Made by a program: the position numbers and the translations under genes
In this document: piece after piece, positions 25,127 through 34,386 of the stretch
Layout: each line of letters opens with the position of its first letter
How positions within the stretch are numbered: the first letter of the stretch is position 1
The notes under the pieces: generated by a model
Told to the model about the DNA's origin: nothing
The model's database searches: none
Seen by the model: only the letters and a program-made list of their open reading frames with translations
From: Mesorhizobium sp. INR15
GTDB lineage: Bacteria; Pseudomonadota; Alphaproteobacteria; Rhizobiales; Rhizobiaceae
NCBI RefSeq assembly: GCF_015500075.1
Contig: NZ_CP045496.1
Coordinates: forward strand, 4,908,001-4,972,000
Direction of reading: 5' to 3'
DNA: 64,000 nucleotides

Positions 25127-25663
25127 ATGGCCAGATTCTTCTTTGGAATGAACCAATCCCCGGATGGCTTTGTCGATCACGATCGATTCCCGTTCGCACC
25201 AAGCCGGATGCTGTTTCGCCAATTCATCGACCAGACGCGAAACCTGGCCGGGAGCCTATATGGCCGGCGCCTGTACGAATTGATGAGCTACTGGGACGAC
25301 GATCAACCTGGTTGGGATGCAGAGAAGCGCGAGTTCGCATTGGCATGGCGCAACACACCAAAATGGGTGGTCTCGCGGACATTGGAAACGGTCGGGCCAA
25401 ACGCAACGCTGCTCGGAGACGATACAGAAGGGGAAATCCGCCGGCTCAAGGCCGAGGTGGATGGCGAGATTGAAGTCGGCGGACCACATCTGGCGCGCGG
25501 CCTAACCGACCTGGGATTGATCGATGAGTATCGGATTTACCTGCACCCGGTCGTGCTCGGTCACGGCACGCCCTTTTTCGCTGGACATCGGCCGCCGCTA
25601 CGTCTGACTGGCACTGATCGCTACGACGGCGACGTAATCAGGCTTACTTACGTCCCTGACTAG
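25127..25663 (+). CDS. RibD-C/dihydrofolate reductase-like protein
   Basis: A 178-residue protein with the RibD C-terminal (DHFR-like) fold. Visible are LYGRRLYELMSYWDDD (about residues 44-60), EVGGPHLARGLTDLGLIDEYRIYLHPVVLGHGTPFF (about 118-155, the family's nucleotide-binding and dimer region, quoted in part as a landmark) and the C-terminal strand DVIRLTYVPD. These stand-alone proteins are common in soil bacteria; the substrate is not known and folate reduction is not expected. A GGGAG ribosome-binding site precedes the ATG. Monocistronic. Confidence 0.85.
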   Translation: MARFFFGMNQSPDGFVDHDRFPFAPSRMLFRQFIDQTRNLAGSLYGRRLYELMSYWDDDQPGWDAEKREFALAWRNTPKWVVSRTLETVGPNATLLGDDTEGEIRRLKAEVDGEIEVGGPHLARGLTDLGLIDEYRIYLHPVVLGHGTPFFAGHRPPLRLTGTDRYDGDVIRLTYVPD

Positions 25664-25691
25664 ATCAGGAGCCAAGGCTCTGCTTCGGCCG

Positions 25692-26534
25692 CTAGCTGGT
25701 CTGGACCCGCTTGGCTTCACCGAACCATGTCAGCCGAAACGTGCCTTTTCGGAGCGGCAACCCCGATCGCACGATCCGGAAGATGAAGCCCAGCCGGGCA
25801 AAGACCAGTCCACAGGCCAGCGCGAAAGCGCAGCCCAACCCAAAGCCGGCGACCGTGTCACTGGGATAATGGGCGCCGACGAAAACCCGTGTCGAGGCGA
25901 TGCACGCGGTGATCGTCAGGGCGATGTACCAGCGTTTTGGAAACAACAGCAGCGCCACCCCGAACACCGCGCCCATGGTCGTGGCATGGCCGGACGGGAA
26001 ACCGGCAAAGCCCGCGTCAAACGCGAAGGGGTGCAAGGACAGAACCCCGAAATCATGGAAATAGGCCGGCCTGGCGCGGCCGATCGCATATTTCAGCACA
26101 TTGACTGTCAGGCCCGACAGGCCAACGGCGCTCAGCACCAGAGATGCCAGGCAGGTCCAGTTGTAGACGAGCAGCAGCGATCGCCGTGAAAGGCTTCGCC
26201 AGTCCGTCAGGTTCGCGGCGACGAGCAACAGTGCCGACGGAATGAGATACCAGCCGCCGAGGCCGAACTGGGTGAGGAAGTCGGCCACGCGGACGAAACC
26301 CGGCGACCACTGGTCCCTAAGCATGCCCGCCGGTGTGTCGAGGCGTACAAAGGCCGCGCCGATCAGAAAAGCCCAGACAAGCGCCCATACCGGCCACAGG
26401 ATACGCGGATAGGTGGCGGGACGATCCGCAAAGCGCTTCCGCGCGATCTGCATCGTATCGCGAAAATTGCTCAGGGATCGGCGCAGCACCGCAAACATCC
26501 CGACGGAAACAGATGGTCGCGATTTCACGAGCAT
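25692..26534 (-). CDS. PAP2 phosphatase, LpxE-like
   Basis: A 280-residue polytopic membrane protein of the PAP2 lipid phosphatase family. All three phosphatase motifs are intact: K-X6-RP (KYAIGRARP), PSGH (FPSGHATTMGAV) and SR-X5-H-X3-D in the variant STRVFVGAHYPSD. About six hydrophobic helices are seen. In rhizobia LpxE-type PAP2 enzymes remove phosphate from lipid A in the inner membrane. The gene follows a GT39 transferase by 30 bases on the same strand, which supports a role in LPS or lipid A modification; phosphatidylglycerophosphate or undecaprenyl-pyrophosphate are alternatives. Confidence 0.82.
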   Translation of the reverse strand: MLVKSRPSVSVGMFAVLRRSLSNFRDTMQIARKRFADRPATYPRILWPVWALVWAFLIGAAFVRLDTPAGMLRDQWSPGFVRVADFLTQFGLGGWYLIPSALLLVAANLTDWRSLSRRSLLLVYNWTCLASLVLSAVGLSGLTVNVLKYAIGRARPAYFHDFGVLSLHPFAFDAGFAGFPSGHATTMGAVFGVALLLFPKRWYIALTITACIASTRVFVGAHYPSDTVAGFGLGCAFALACGLVFARLGFIFRIVRSGLPLRKGTFRLTWFGEAKRVQTS

Positions 26535-26564
26535 TTGAAATTCGACCCTGTCATCGGCAAGCTG

Positions 26565-28208
26565 TCACTGAGCGATACGATAGAGGCCGAGAGACATCTT
26601 GTCTCCCGACGAATAGTTGAGCCCATCGATGACCGCAACACGGCTCGCCGATTTGCCTGCCAACAAGCCATTCAGCTTCTGCTCTTCGCCGACCGATACA
26701 AGCGCCATCGCGCAGGCGGGGTCGGCGAGCAGATGTTTTGCCGCGCCGTCCACATCGGTCAGCACCGTCTTGGTACCGACGAGGAATACCAGGCTCGGTT
26801 CGTGATAGCTAGCCGAAGCCAGCACCGTTGTGTCGCAAGGCCTGTTGGCGCGGACTGCCGCCTCGATCGCCGGGCTCAGCCAGATCGGCTTCAAGGAAGG
26901 CGCGATGACGCCAAACAGCAAACCATAGGCAATGCCGGCACAGGCCGCGATGGCGCCGATGCGATGGAGCGGCACCTGCAGTTCGCGCGAGAACGCGAGG
27001 TAGCCGGCGCCAAGTGCTGCCGCGGCCGCTGGAATGCTCCACCAAGAGAAGCTGCCGGTGAGGTAGATCGGCGCTCCGATACAGACCGCCGCGAGGCCAA
27101 GGCTGACGACGGCGAGGCCGAATGCTGTTGACCACCACAGCCAGTCTTGCCAGCGCCTGAGCGGTGTATTGGCGTCCTGCGGTGACAGGGTCAAAAGCCA
27201 ACCGATCAGCAACGCCGCTCCGGGATAGGCCGGCAAGACATAGTGCGGCAGCTTGGTCGGGATCAGCTCGAACACAAACCAGAACGGAATGTACCAGGCG
27301 AGGCAGAAGCGCAGCCGAGCGTCGTCGCGCAGACGGTTGATGGCCTGTAGCCCGGCGCCAACCGCGATAAGGCCGAAAGGCCACATGAACAGGGAATAGG
27401 TCAGCATGTAGAAGCCAGGCGGCAGGCCGTGCGATTCCTCGCCCTGCGCGACCTTGCCCAGCATGTCCTTGCCGACGGCCTGCTGCAGAAAGGCGCCGCC
27501 GCTTTTCCAGCTGATGAGCGCGATCCAGGGCAACACGATCACGACCACCAGGGCCAGACCTCTGGCAGTCTTCAGTTTCGACAGCCAGCGCCAGTCGCGC
27601 TCGAAGGCGACCAGTGTGACGATGGTCAGCGCCGACAGCAGCGGCGCGATCGGACCCTTGATCAGGATCGCAGCACCTTGGGCGAACCAGAAAATCCAAG
27701 GCAAATGACCAGCGACCGGCTCCTTGCGGCGCGATGCCATATAGATTTGCGCCAGCGCCCCTTGCGCCCACACACAGCAGGCCAGCAACATGGCGTCGGT
27801 CTTGGCATCGCGGCCTTCGAAAGCGGTGGCGAAGATCGCCGCCATCATCAGGCCTGTGGCGACGCCGGCATTCGCCCCGAACAGATTGGCACCGGTCCAG
27901 GCGATGCCGACAACGGCGATGGCGATGGCGAGCGTTGAGACCAGGCGGTACACCCAGATCGGTGCGGCGGCCCCCTCGCCGCTCAGAGCCACGGCGGCGG
28001 ATTGCAGCCAATAGATGCCGATCGGCTTCTGGTAGCGTGAAGCATCCTGGAAGCGAATGTCAACATAGTCGCCGGCCTCGGCCATCTGCTTGGTGGCCTG
28101 AACGAAGCGCGATTCGTCACGATCGATGGGCGGCAAGGCTGCCAGCCCCGACATCGTCATCAGCAGGCTGAACAGAAAGAGAAAGATATAATTCCTATTC
28201 ATCGCCAC
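26565..28208 (-). CDS. ArnT/Rgt-like membrane glycosyltransferase (GT39/GT83)
   Basis: A 547-residue integral membrane glycosyltransferase that uses polyprenyl-phosphate sugars. The N-terminal LPPIDRDESRFVQATKQMAEAGDYV has the acidic catalytic first-loop Asp/Glu motif (DRDE), and RYQKPIGIYWLQSAA is a conserved ArnT/GT39 stretch. At least ten hydrophobic helices follow, then a periplasmic C-terminal domain. Given the neighbouring RgtE/RgtF-like genes it probably moves galacturonic acid (or another uronic or amino sugar) from dodecaprenyl phosphate to lipid A or the core. The GTG start at 28208 has a GAGG at good distance; ATG 28202 is an alternative. Confidence 0.85.
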   Translation of the reverse strand: MAMNRNYIFLFLFSLLMTMSGLAALPPIDRDESRFVQATKQMAEAGDYVDIRFQDASRYQKPIGIYWLQSAAVALSGEGAAAPIWVYRLVSTLAIAIAVVGIAWTGANLFGANAGVATGLMMAAIFATAFEGRDAKTDAMLLACCVWAQGALAQIYMASRRKEPVAGHLPWIFWFAQGAAILIKGPIAPLLSALTIVTLVAFERDWRWLSKLKTARGLALVVVIVLPWIALISWKSGGAFLQQAVGKDMLGKVAQGEESHGLPPGFYMLTYSLFMWPFGLIAVGAGLQAINRLRDDARLRFCLAWYIPFWFVFELIPTKLPHYVLPAYPGAALLIGWLLTLSPQDANTPLRRWQDWLWWSTAFGLAVVSLGLAAVCIGAPIYLTGSFSWWSIPAAAAALGAGYLAFSRELQVPLHRIGAIAACAGIAYGLLFGVIAPSLKPIWLSPAIEAAVRANRPCDTTVLASASYHEPSLVFLVGTKTVLTDVDGAAKHLLADPACAMALVSVGEEQKLNGLLAGKSASRVAVIDGLNYSSGDKMSLGLYRIAQ

Positions 28209-28247
28209 GCATCAGTCCTCGGATTGCCAGCCACGACCGGATCGATC

Positions 28248-28580
28248 TCAGTCGACCTTGCTCATCGCGGCCTTGCGCTCATTGGCGATCAGCCAGAGAT
28301 TCCTGACATAGATGAACATGCCCATGGCCTGGCCGGCGATAAACACCGGGTCCTGGCGCTGGATGGCATAGATCAGCAGCAGGCCGCCACCGAACAGGGA
28401 AAAGAACCAGAAGGCGACTGGCACAACGCTGCGCTTGGCCTTTTCCGAGGCGAGCCATTGCACCACGAAGCGCATGGTGAAGAAGAACTGGGCAACGAAG
28501 CCGAGCAGGATCCACGCATCGAACTGCTTGATGAAAACCTGGTGAAGCCAGGCCCCCAGTTCCTGAAGCACGTTAAACAT
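28248..28580 (-). CDS. LAB_N-domain membrane protein (RgtF-like)
   Basis: A 110-residue protein with the lipid-A-disaccharide-synthase N-terminal domain (LAB_N): three membrane helices with the typical LLGFVAQFFFTMRFVVQWLA, PVAFWFFSLFGGGLLLIYAI and DPVFIAGQAMGMFIYVRN. Despite the domain name it has no glycosyltransferase domain. In Rhizobium the similar RgtF works with the GT2 enzyme RgtE to make dodecaprenyl-phosphate galacturonate. Here the gene overlaps the GT2 gene by 8 bases, which fits a two-protein complex. Confidence 0.83.
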   Translation of the reverse strand: MFNVLQELGAWLHQVFIKQFDAWILLGFVAQFFFTMRFVVQWLASEKAKRSVVPVAFWFFSLFGGGLLLIYAIQRQDPVFIAGQAMGMFIYVRNLWLIANERKAAMSKVD

Positions 28581-29325
28581 GCTTGATTTCCTCTACTTTT
28601 GGCATTCTGCGGCGCCTGCGGCGCAGCCACCAGACCCCGCCCAGATCGAGCGCGCCTTGTAAGCCGCGATCGAAAATCCCGTAGTTCGATTTGCCATGCC
28701 GACGCGAGCGGTCAACGACGTCGCAATGCACGACCCGGTAGCCTTCCTGGATGACCAGCGCAGGGACAAAGCGATGCGTGCCATCGAAGAACGGCAGTTT
28801 TCGCAGGATGTCGGTATGGATCGCCTTCAGGCCACAGCCCGTGTCGCGTGTCTCGTCATGCAGAATGGCGTTTCTCAGCCAGTTGGCGAAACGCGACGCC
28901 CGCTGTTTGACCTTGCTGTCGCGGCGCTTGAGGCGCTGACCTTGCGCGGCACCAAAATCGGGCCCAGCCTGCCGCAGCGCGTCGATCAGCACCGGAATAT
29001 ATTGCGGGTCGTTCTGGCCGTCGCCATCGATGGTGGCGACGATGCCACCGCGCGCTGCCCAGGCGCCGGAGCGCACGGAGAGGCTCTGGCCAGCGGATTT
29101 CAGATGGCGCAGTTCGCGCACCGGAAAGGGGCGAAGGGCGGCCTGCTCGCGAAGCACAGAGGCAGTCTCGTCGGTCGAGCCGTCATTGACGATGATCAGT
29201 TCGAAGTCTCGGCCGGCCATGGCGACTTCGATTTCATCGATCAGCAGCGGCAGATTTGCCGCCTCGTTCCGGCAAGGAATGACAATGGATATCAAGGCGT
29301 CAGGCTCTGTCGTCGGATATGGCAT
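28573..29325 (-). CDS. GT2 polyprenyl-phosphate glycosyltransferase (RgtE-like)
   Basis: A 250-residue family-2 glycosyltransferase. It opens ISIVIPCRNEAANLPLLIDE, has the FELIIVNDGSTDET donor-binding segment and a DXD-like motif in IDGDGQNDP (about residues 92-100). It resembles dolichol-phosphate-mannose and ArnC-type synthases that attach a sugar to a polyprenyl phosphate on the cytoplasmic side; the RgtE reading is inferred from the overlapping LAB_N gene and the GT39 gene. The start at ATG 29325 is chosen because the upstream open frame runs into an intergenic palindrome. Confidence 0.85.
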   Translation of the reverse strand: MPYPTTEPDALISIVIPCRNEAANLPLLIDEIEVAMAGRDFELIIVNDGSTDETASVLREQAALRPFPVRELRHLKSAGQSLSVRSGAWAARGGIVATIDGDGQNDPQYIPVLIDALRQAGPDFGAAQGQRLKRRDSKVKQRASRFANWLRNAILHDETRDTGCGLKAIHTDILRKLPFFDGTHRFVPALVIQEGYRVVHCDVVDRSRRHGKSNYGIFDRGLQGALDLGGVWWLRRRRRRMPKVEEIKHV

Positions 29326-29336
29326 TCTTGTCTTGA

Positions 29337-29383
29337 TGCATGTCGTCGTCCCAAAACCGGTGCCCACTTTCGGGCGACATGCA
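29337..29383. repeat. Interspersed palindromic element 1
   Basis: A 47-base element with perfect 9-bp terminal arms (TGCATGTCG ... CGACATGCA) and an inner core containing AAAACCGGTGCCCACTTTCG. Short palindromes with this AACCGG/CCACTTT core are scattered between genes in many rhizobial genomes (RIME-like). Family membership is from memory of such sequences, not from a database search. Confidence 0.6.
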
Positions 29384-29531
29384 TGCAGATGCCGTGCGGT
29401 GCCGTCTCAACGGGTTCAAGATTACAAGGACCCCATGGCGCGGCGCCTCATTACGCCAGCCGAAACAATGACGCAAGCATTCGTGCCGGAAGTCGGCTTG
29501 TAACGTTTCAGTGATTGATGCCTCCTCCGGG

Positions 29532-29575
29532 GCGCGATCCAACGCAGAACCGGATTCCACTTTTGCTGATCGCGC
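29532..29575. repeat. Interspersed palindromic element 2
   Basis: A 44-base element with perfect 8-bp terminal arms (GCGCGATC ... GATCGCGC) and an inner core GAACCGGATTCCACTTTTGC that resembles the core of the element at 29337-29383. It lies about 70 bases upstream of the tyrS start. Confidence 0.55.
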
Positions 29576-29646
29576 ATGGATGCTAAACGCCCGCGTTCAT
29601 GCATGCCACGCCCCGGCCACCGGCCGACGCTTTCGGGAAAGAAACA

Positions 29647-30900
29647 ATGTCCGCCTTCAAATCCGATTTCCTGCGTACGATGAGCGAGCGCGGTTTCATC
29701 CATCAGACCTCGGATGATGCCGGCCTCGACCAGGCCTTCGCCAAGGAGACGGTCACCGCCTATATCGGCTTCGACGCCACCGCCAAAAGCCTGCATGCCG
29801 GATCTCTGATCCAGATCATGATGCTGCACTGGCTGCAGCAGACCGGCCACAGGCCAATCGCGCTCATGGGCGGGGGCACCTCGATGATCGGCGACCCGTC
29901 GTTCAAGGACGAGGCGCGCAAGCTTTTGACGCCGCAGGACATCGAGGACAATCTCGTCGGCATCCGCCGCAATTTCGTACCTTACCTCAAGTTCGGCGGC
30001 GGCCTGAACGACGCGATCATGGTCAACAACGCCGACTGGCTGATGGAAATCAACTACGTCAATTTCCTGCGCGATGTCGGCCGGCATTTTTCCGTCAACC
30101 GCATGCTGGCCTTCGATTCGGTCAAGCTGCGGCTCGACCGCGAGCAGTCGCTGTCGTTCCTCGAATTCAACTACATGATCCTGCAGGCCTATGATTTCGT
30201 CGAGCTTTACAAGCGCCTGGGCTGCCGCTTGCAGATGGGCGGTTCCGACCAGTGGGGCAACATCATCAACGGCATCGATCTTGGCCGTCGCATGGAGGAC
30301 GCACAGCTTTACGCACTGACCACGCCGCTGCTCACCACGTCTTCCGGCGCCAAGATGGGCAAGTCGGCCTCGGGCGCGGTCTGGCTCGATCCCGAAATGC
30401 TGAGCCCCTACGAATTCTGGCAATACTGGCGCAACACCGAGGATGCCGATGTCCCCCGCTTCCTGAAACTCTACACGACGTTGCCGATGAGCGAAGTCGC
30501 GCGCCTGGAAAAGCTTGGCGGCTCCGAGATCAACGACGCCAAGAAGATCCTCGCCACTGAAATCACCGCTCTGCTGCATGGCCGCCAGGCTGCTGACAGC
30601 GCCAGCGAAACCGCGCGCAAGACTTTCGAGGAAGGCGGGCTCGCCGAGACGCTGCCGACAGTCGAGATCGACAAGGCGGCGCTCGAAGCCGGCGTCGGCA
30701 TCCTGTCACTCTTTGTCACCGCTGGACTTGCGGCATCCAACGGCGAGGCGCGGCGGCACATCCAGGGCGGTGCGGTGCGCCTCAATGACCAGCCGGTTTC
30801 CGATGACCGCCGAGTGGTGAACGCTCAGGATTTGAGTCCGGAAAATGTCGTAAAGCTGTCGCTGGGCAGGAAGAAACACATTCTGGTGCGGCCGGTTTAG
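29647..30900 (+). CDS. tyrS: Tyrosyl-tRNA synthetase
   Basis: TyrRS attaches tyrosine to tRNA-Tyr. The 417-residue class I synthetase has the YIGFDATAKSLHAGSLIQIM region (HIGH-like motif as HAGS), GGSDQWGNIINGIDLGRR (about residues 200-217), the KMSKS counterpart KMGKSASG (about 237-244) and a C-terminal S4 RNA-binding domain (about 350-417; EARRHIQGGAVRLNDQPV). ATG 29647 gives the standard start MSAFKSDFL. Monocistronic; its stop faces the AsmA-like gene 10 bases away. Confidence 0.97.
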   Translation: MSAFKSDFLRTMSERGFIHQTSDDAGLDQAFAKETVTAYIGFDATAKSLHAGSLIQIMMLHWLQQTGHRPIALMGGGTSMIGDPSFKDEARKLLTPQDIEDNLVGIRRNFVPYLKFGGGLNDAIMVNNADWLMEINYVNFLRDVGRHFSVNRMLAFDSVKLRLDREQSLSFLEFNYMILQAYDFVELYKRLGCRLQMGGSDQWGNIINGIDLGRRMEDAQLYALTTPLLTTSSGAKMGKSASGAVWLDPEMLSPYEFWQYWRNTEDADVPRFLKLYTTLPMSEVARLEKLGGSEINDAKKILATEITALLHGRQAADSASETARKTFEEGGLAETLPTVEIDKAALEAGVGILSLFVTAGLAASNGEARRHIQGGAVRLNDQPVSDDRRVVNAQDLSPENVVKLSLGRKKHILVRPV

Positions 30901-30910
30901 CTTTCCCGGC

Positions 30911-33900
30911 TCACCTGAACTCGAAGATCGAGCGGAATATTCCAGGTGCGATCACCGACAGCGGGTTGATGTCCAGCACCGGCTTGTTGGCGTTGCCCTT
31001 GAGCCGGTAGGTGACGCCGATCAGGCCACGGTCGCGGCCATTGCCGAGCAGCGCTCCCACCAGCGGCAGTTCGCCGAAGATTCGATTGAGGCCATAGGCC
31101 GGCATGAACGTGCCGGTCATATCCATGTTGTTGTTTGGATCGTAGAGCGTCCCCTGGAAGGTCGTCCCGATGCGTGGCCCGCGCACAACGCCGTTGGCGA
31201 GCTTCAGATAACCACTGCCCTTGTCGATCTCGGCATAGCCGCGCTCGAATTTCACCCGCGACGTATCAAGATTGCCTTTGACCGCCTGATTGAGGCTGCG
31301 GCTGTCACCGGCCGGGGTGGTCGAAACGATCGAGGCAAGCTTCGGCTCGTTGACTATGAAGAAATTGGTCGTATCGACCTTGCCCTTCATCGCGCCATCA
31401 CTGGCTCCCGCCAGCGCCAGCGTGATCGCGCCGCCTTCCATGTGCTCGTAGATGTTGAGAAACCTGAGGATGGCGCCGGCGTCGGCCGACTGCATGTTGA
31501 GCGCGCGCTGCCCGCCGCCCGTGGTGTTGCTGATGGTGATCGCCGCACCCGAACTTGCCGTGGCGCTCACTTTCAGCCCGTTCACCCTTGATCCGGCAGC
31601 GCTGTAGTCGAGCTTGAGGTTCGACAGTTGTTCGTCATGAAAACCGGTCAGCTGATCGACATCGGCGCTGACGGAGATGGCGTCGGAGCCGGTGGTCTTG
31701 GTCGCGGTATCCACATCCGAGGTGAATTGCTTGATCAGCGACCGGGCATCAAGGGCGTTGCCGCTGATGTTGACCGCATAGCCCTTGCCCGACCGCTTCA
31801 CCGACACCGCGACATCGTCCCCCCTGTTCAAGGTGACCTTGCTGAATCGCGCCGAGGACAGGGCGCCGTTGACCAGCACGATGCCGCCATCGATGGAGAA
31901 TGTCTTGCCGTCGAGGTTGAAATCCGACAGCGTCGTGGTGTCGCCGGATTTGGTCATGACGAACGTGACCGTGGCGGGAACCCCTGCCCCCTTGCTCCAG
32001 CCTGCCCAGGGAATATCGAGCTTGGCGCTGGTCAGGTCGGCCGAAACATTCTGGTTGCCGCTGCCGCTCTTGTCGATCGCGACTTTCACCGTTCCCGAAA
32101 GCAGCGGCGACAGCCCAGGCATGGCGGCCGCACGGATCTTGTCGTCCAGGACCAGGGCCACCTTGCGGCTGCGCGCCGGGCCATCATCCCTAAGCGGCTC
32201 GATCAGGTCGAGCTCCGCGGGAATGCCATTCAACCGTGCCTTCGCCGAAATCACCGCCTTTTCCGGGCCGATCGTGATCGAGCCGTCGGCATCCGTCACC
32301 GACTGGCCCTCGAACTGCTTGGCCAGTGACAGGCCCGCATAGTCCAGCGACACCAACCAATCGAGCTTCGAGGTATCGACGCCAGACTGCAGCGGAATGT
32401 CCGCCTTGACGTGGCCGGTGACCGTACCGGTGAGATCTTCCGGCAGAAGGCCGACATGGCGCATGGCGTTGATCGGTTCGTAGGATGCCAACTCGGCGAT
32501 TGCCGGCGCCTCGCCGTTAACATCAATGTCGAGCGCGCCAATGACCGGAGGATGGTTGGCCGCCTTCACGGCCAGCGTGCCGTTGCTGGCGGCCACGGTG
32601 CGGCCGCTCGGCATGAAGACCGTGCCTGATGTCAGCGCGATGTCGACATCATTGCCATGGAAGCCGACCACACCGATGGCATCGCGTATCGGCGGGATGC
32701 GGCCCGCTGTATCGAAACGCGACCCTTCGATCTGGAAACGGCCGAACACCTCGTCGGCGGAAAGCGGTACGCCATTGCCAAGACGGTCCGGTACGACATG
32801 GAACTGGAGATTGGCATCAACGACGCGCCCGCCGAACAGATTTTCCAGCACCCACAGCCGGGCGTTGCGCGCGGAAAACCAGGGCCACAGCTGTTTGACG
32901 TGAGAAACCGGCATGTCGTGGATATTGATGGCCAGATTGACACCCGGCGCCTTGCCGTCAACGAACTGCACGGATGCGGTGCCAAGCACCTCCCCTGCCG
33001 ATCCGGAGCGAAGCGCGATCTGTTCGGCCACCAGCTTGTGGCTTACCGTCTGATAGACGCCGGCGACGCGGGCGAGGAAGGCGAGTGCGGGTTCGGGCGA
33101 TTCCGACGGTGCCAGTGACGAACCGTCACTGGTCAGGTCATAACGATAGGAAGGCTCCTCGCCGGCGGCACCCGTTTTTGGCTTTGGTCCGATCGAGCCG
33201 GCGAAATCGAATGTCGACCGGCCGGTCTTGAAGAGCAATTTGTCGACCTGGATCTTGTTCGTGCCGGCGACAAGCGTGGCATTGACGTTGACGTCGGCGG
33301 GCAGCAGGCCACGTGTGCCAAGATCCAGCACGGACCCCGCCGAAGACGAGACGACCATCAACCGCGACGCATCGGCCCCGGATCCTTGCGATCCGGTCAG
33401 CTTGAATGCGACCGAGCCCAGTCTCCCCGCCGCGGCAGTTGTTTCGCCGGTATCCGCCAGGTCGATGCTCGCATCCAGGGCCGTGATACGATGCGTGGCG
33501 GCGTCACGCGCGGCGGAGGCCGTGACGGTGACGGTCCGGCCATCGACATCTGACTCGGATGAAAACGCCATGCCGCCAGCGCCCGATTGCTTGACGGTGG
33601 CGTCGGCGATTTTGATCGACTTGATTGTTCCGGCCTCAGGCAGCACGAACTCGACATTGCTGAGATCGATCCGGCGCAGTGAATCCTCCCGCACGGCGTC
33701 GAGCGCGCGATTGACGTTGCCGAACACCGAATCCACCAGCTTTTCCGGATCGATGAGGCCGTCCTCATTGCGGAGCGCCACGGTCCAGTCGCCGCCAGAA
33801 GGCATCGCCGCCGTGACAACGCGGGCATCGGAGATCCGGGCGCTGGTCAGCCGCACATCCCCCCAAAGCAGCGGCATCAGGCGCACGCCGAAGCGCACGC

Positions 33901-34291
33901 GTCCGGCATCCACCATCGGCTTGCCGGCGGCCGTCTTCAGGCTGACATCGCTGACCTGCAATGCAACGAAGCTCGATCCATCAAGGGTGATGCGCGCGGG
34001 TCCGACCGAGACATTGACGTCGACGCCGGCCAGTTTCTCAATGGCGGCTTCCGCCTCAGCCCGAAGCCGTTCGGAGCCGACGCCGGACACGCCGACAAGA
34101 TAGACGGCGACCGCGGCCAGCAACACAAGACTGGCGAAACCGGCAAATACCCTTGCCAGGATGCGAAAACCACGCCCGATCGGAGCTTGACCAAGCGGCG
34201 GCACGCGGCACGCGGACGGGAAGGCCCCCAGGTCGGTGATTTCATCACGCCTGAACCGGATCTTCTCGTGCTGCGGCTGCTCCTGATCCAC
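30911..34291 (-). CDS. AsmA/YhdP-like large envelope protein
   Basis: A 1126-residue protein of the AsmA-like superfamily (DUF3971/YhdP type). One membrane anchor is at about residues 45-68, after a basic cytoplasmic N-terminus; the remainder is a long run of beta-strand repeats expected to form an elongated periplasmic lipid-channel-like groove, ending with an AsmA C-terminal domain (KFERGYAEIDKGSGYLKLAN, FMPAYGLNRIFGELPLVGALL). YhdP relatives carry phospholipids to the outer membrane; that role is inferred here. Start is GTG 34291 with a weak GGA upstream. It is divergent from the peroxiredoxin gene. Confidence 0.85.
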   Translation of the reverse strand: MDQEQPQHEKIRFRRDEITDLGAFPSACRVPPLGQAPIGRGFRILARVFAGFASLVLLAAVAVYLVGVSGVGSERLRAEAEAAIEKLAGVDVNVSVGPARITLDGSSFVALQVSDVSLKTAAGKPMVDAGRVRFGVRLMPLLWGDVRLTSARISDARVVTAAMPSGGDWTVALRNEDGLIDPEKLVDSVFGNVNRALDAVREDSLRRIDLSNVEFVLPEAGTIKSIKIADATVKQSGAGGMAFSSESDVDGRTVTVTASAARDAATHRITALDASIDLADTGETTAAAGRLGSVAFKLTGSQGSGADASRLMVVSSSAGSVLDLGTRGLLPADVNVNATLVAGTNKIQVDKLLFKTGRSTFDFAGSIGPKPKTGAAGEEPSYRYDLTSDGSSLAPSESPEPALAFLARVAGVYQTVSHKLVAEQIALRSGSAGEVLGTASVQFVDGKAPGVNLAINIHDMPVSHVKQLWPWFSARNARLWVLENLFGGRVVDANLQFHVVPDRLGNGVPLSADEVFGRFQIEGSRFDTAGRIPPIRDAIGVVGFHGNDVDIALTSGTVFMPSGRTVAASNGTLAVKAANHPPVIGALDIDVNGEAPAIAELASYEPINAMRHVGLLPEDLTGTVTGHVKADIPLQSGVDTSKLDWLVSLDYAGLSLAKQFEGQSVTDADGSITIGPEKAVISAKARLNGIPAELDLIEPLRDDGPARSRKVALVLDDKIRAAAMPGLSPLLSGTVKVAIDKSGSGNQNVSADLTSAKLDIPWAGWSKGAGVPATVTFVMTKSGDTTTLSDFNLDGKTFSIDGGIVLVNGALSSARFSKVTLNRGDDVAVSVKRSGKGYAVNISGNALDARSLIKQFTSDVDTATKTTGSDAISVSADVDQLTGFHDEQLSNLKLDYSAAGSRVNGLKVSATASSGAAITISNTTGGGQRALNMQSADAGAILRFLNIYEHMEGGAITLALAGASDGAMKGKVDTTNFFIVNEPKLASIVSTTPAGDSRSLNQAVKGNLDTSRVKFERGYAEIDKGSGYLKLANGVVRGPRIGTTFQGTLYDPNNNMDMTGTFMPAYGLNRIFGELPLVGALLGNGRDRGLIGVTYRLKGNANKPVLDINPLSVIAPGIFRSIFEFR

Positions 34292-34386
34292 GCAATTTTC
34301 CGTTGTACGAACTCGATCGTGGACGAATCCCCGCTCGACACTATATCGGTGTGGCTACGCGCGTAACCTCAAACAAGGGCATCGGT

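Larger units (their letters stand above)
29326..29646. other. Intergenic region with two palindromic repeats
   Basis: This 321-base divergent region between the GT2 gene and tyrS has no supported gene. It holds two interspersed palindromes (29337-29383 and 29532-29575). The promoters of both flanking genes should be here; I do not see a convincing -35/-10 pair. Confidence 0.5.
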
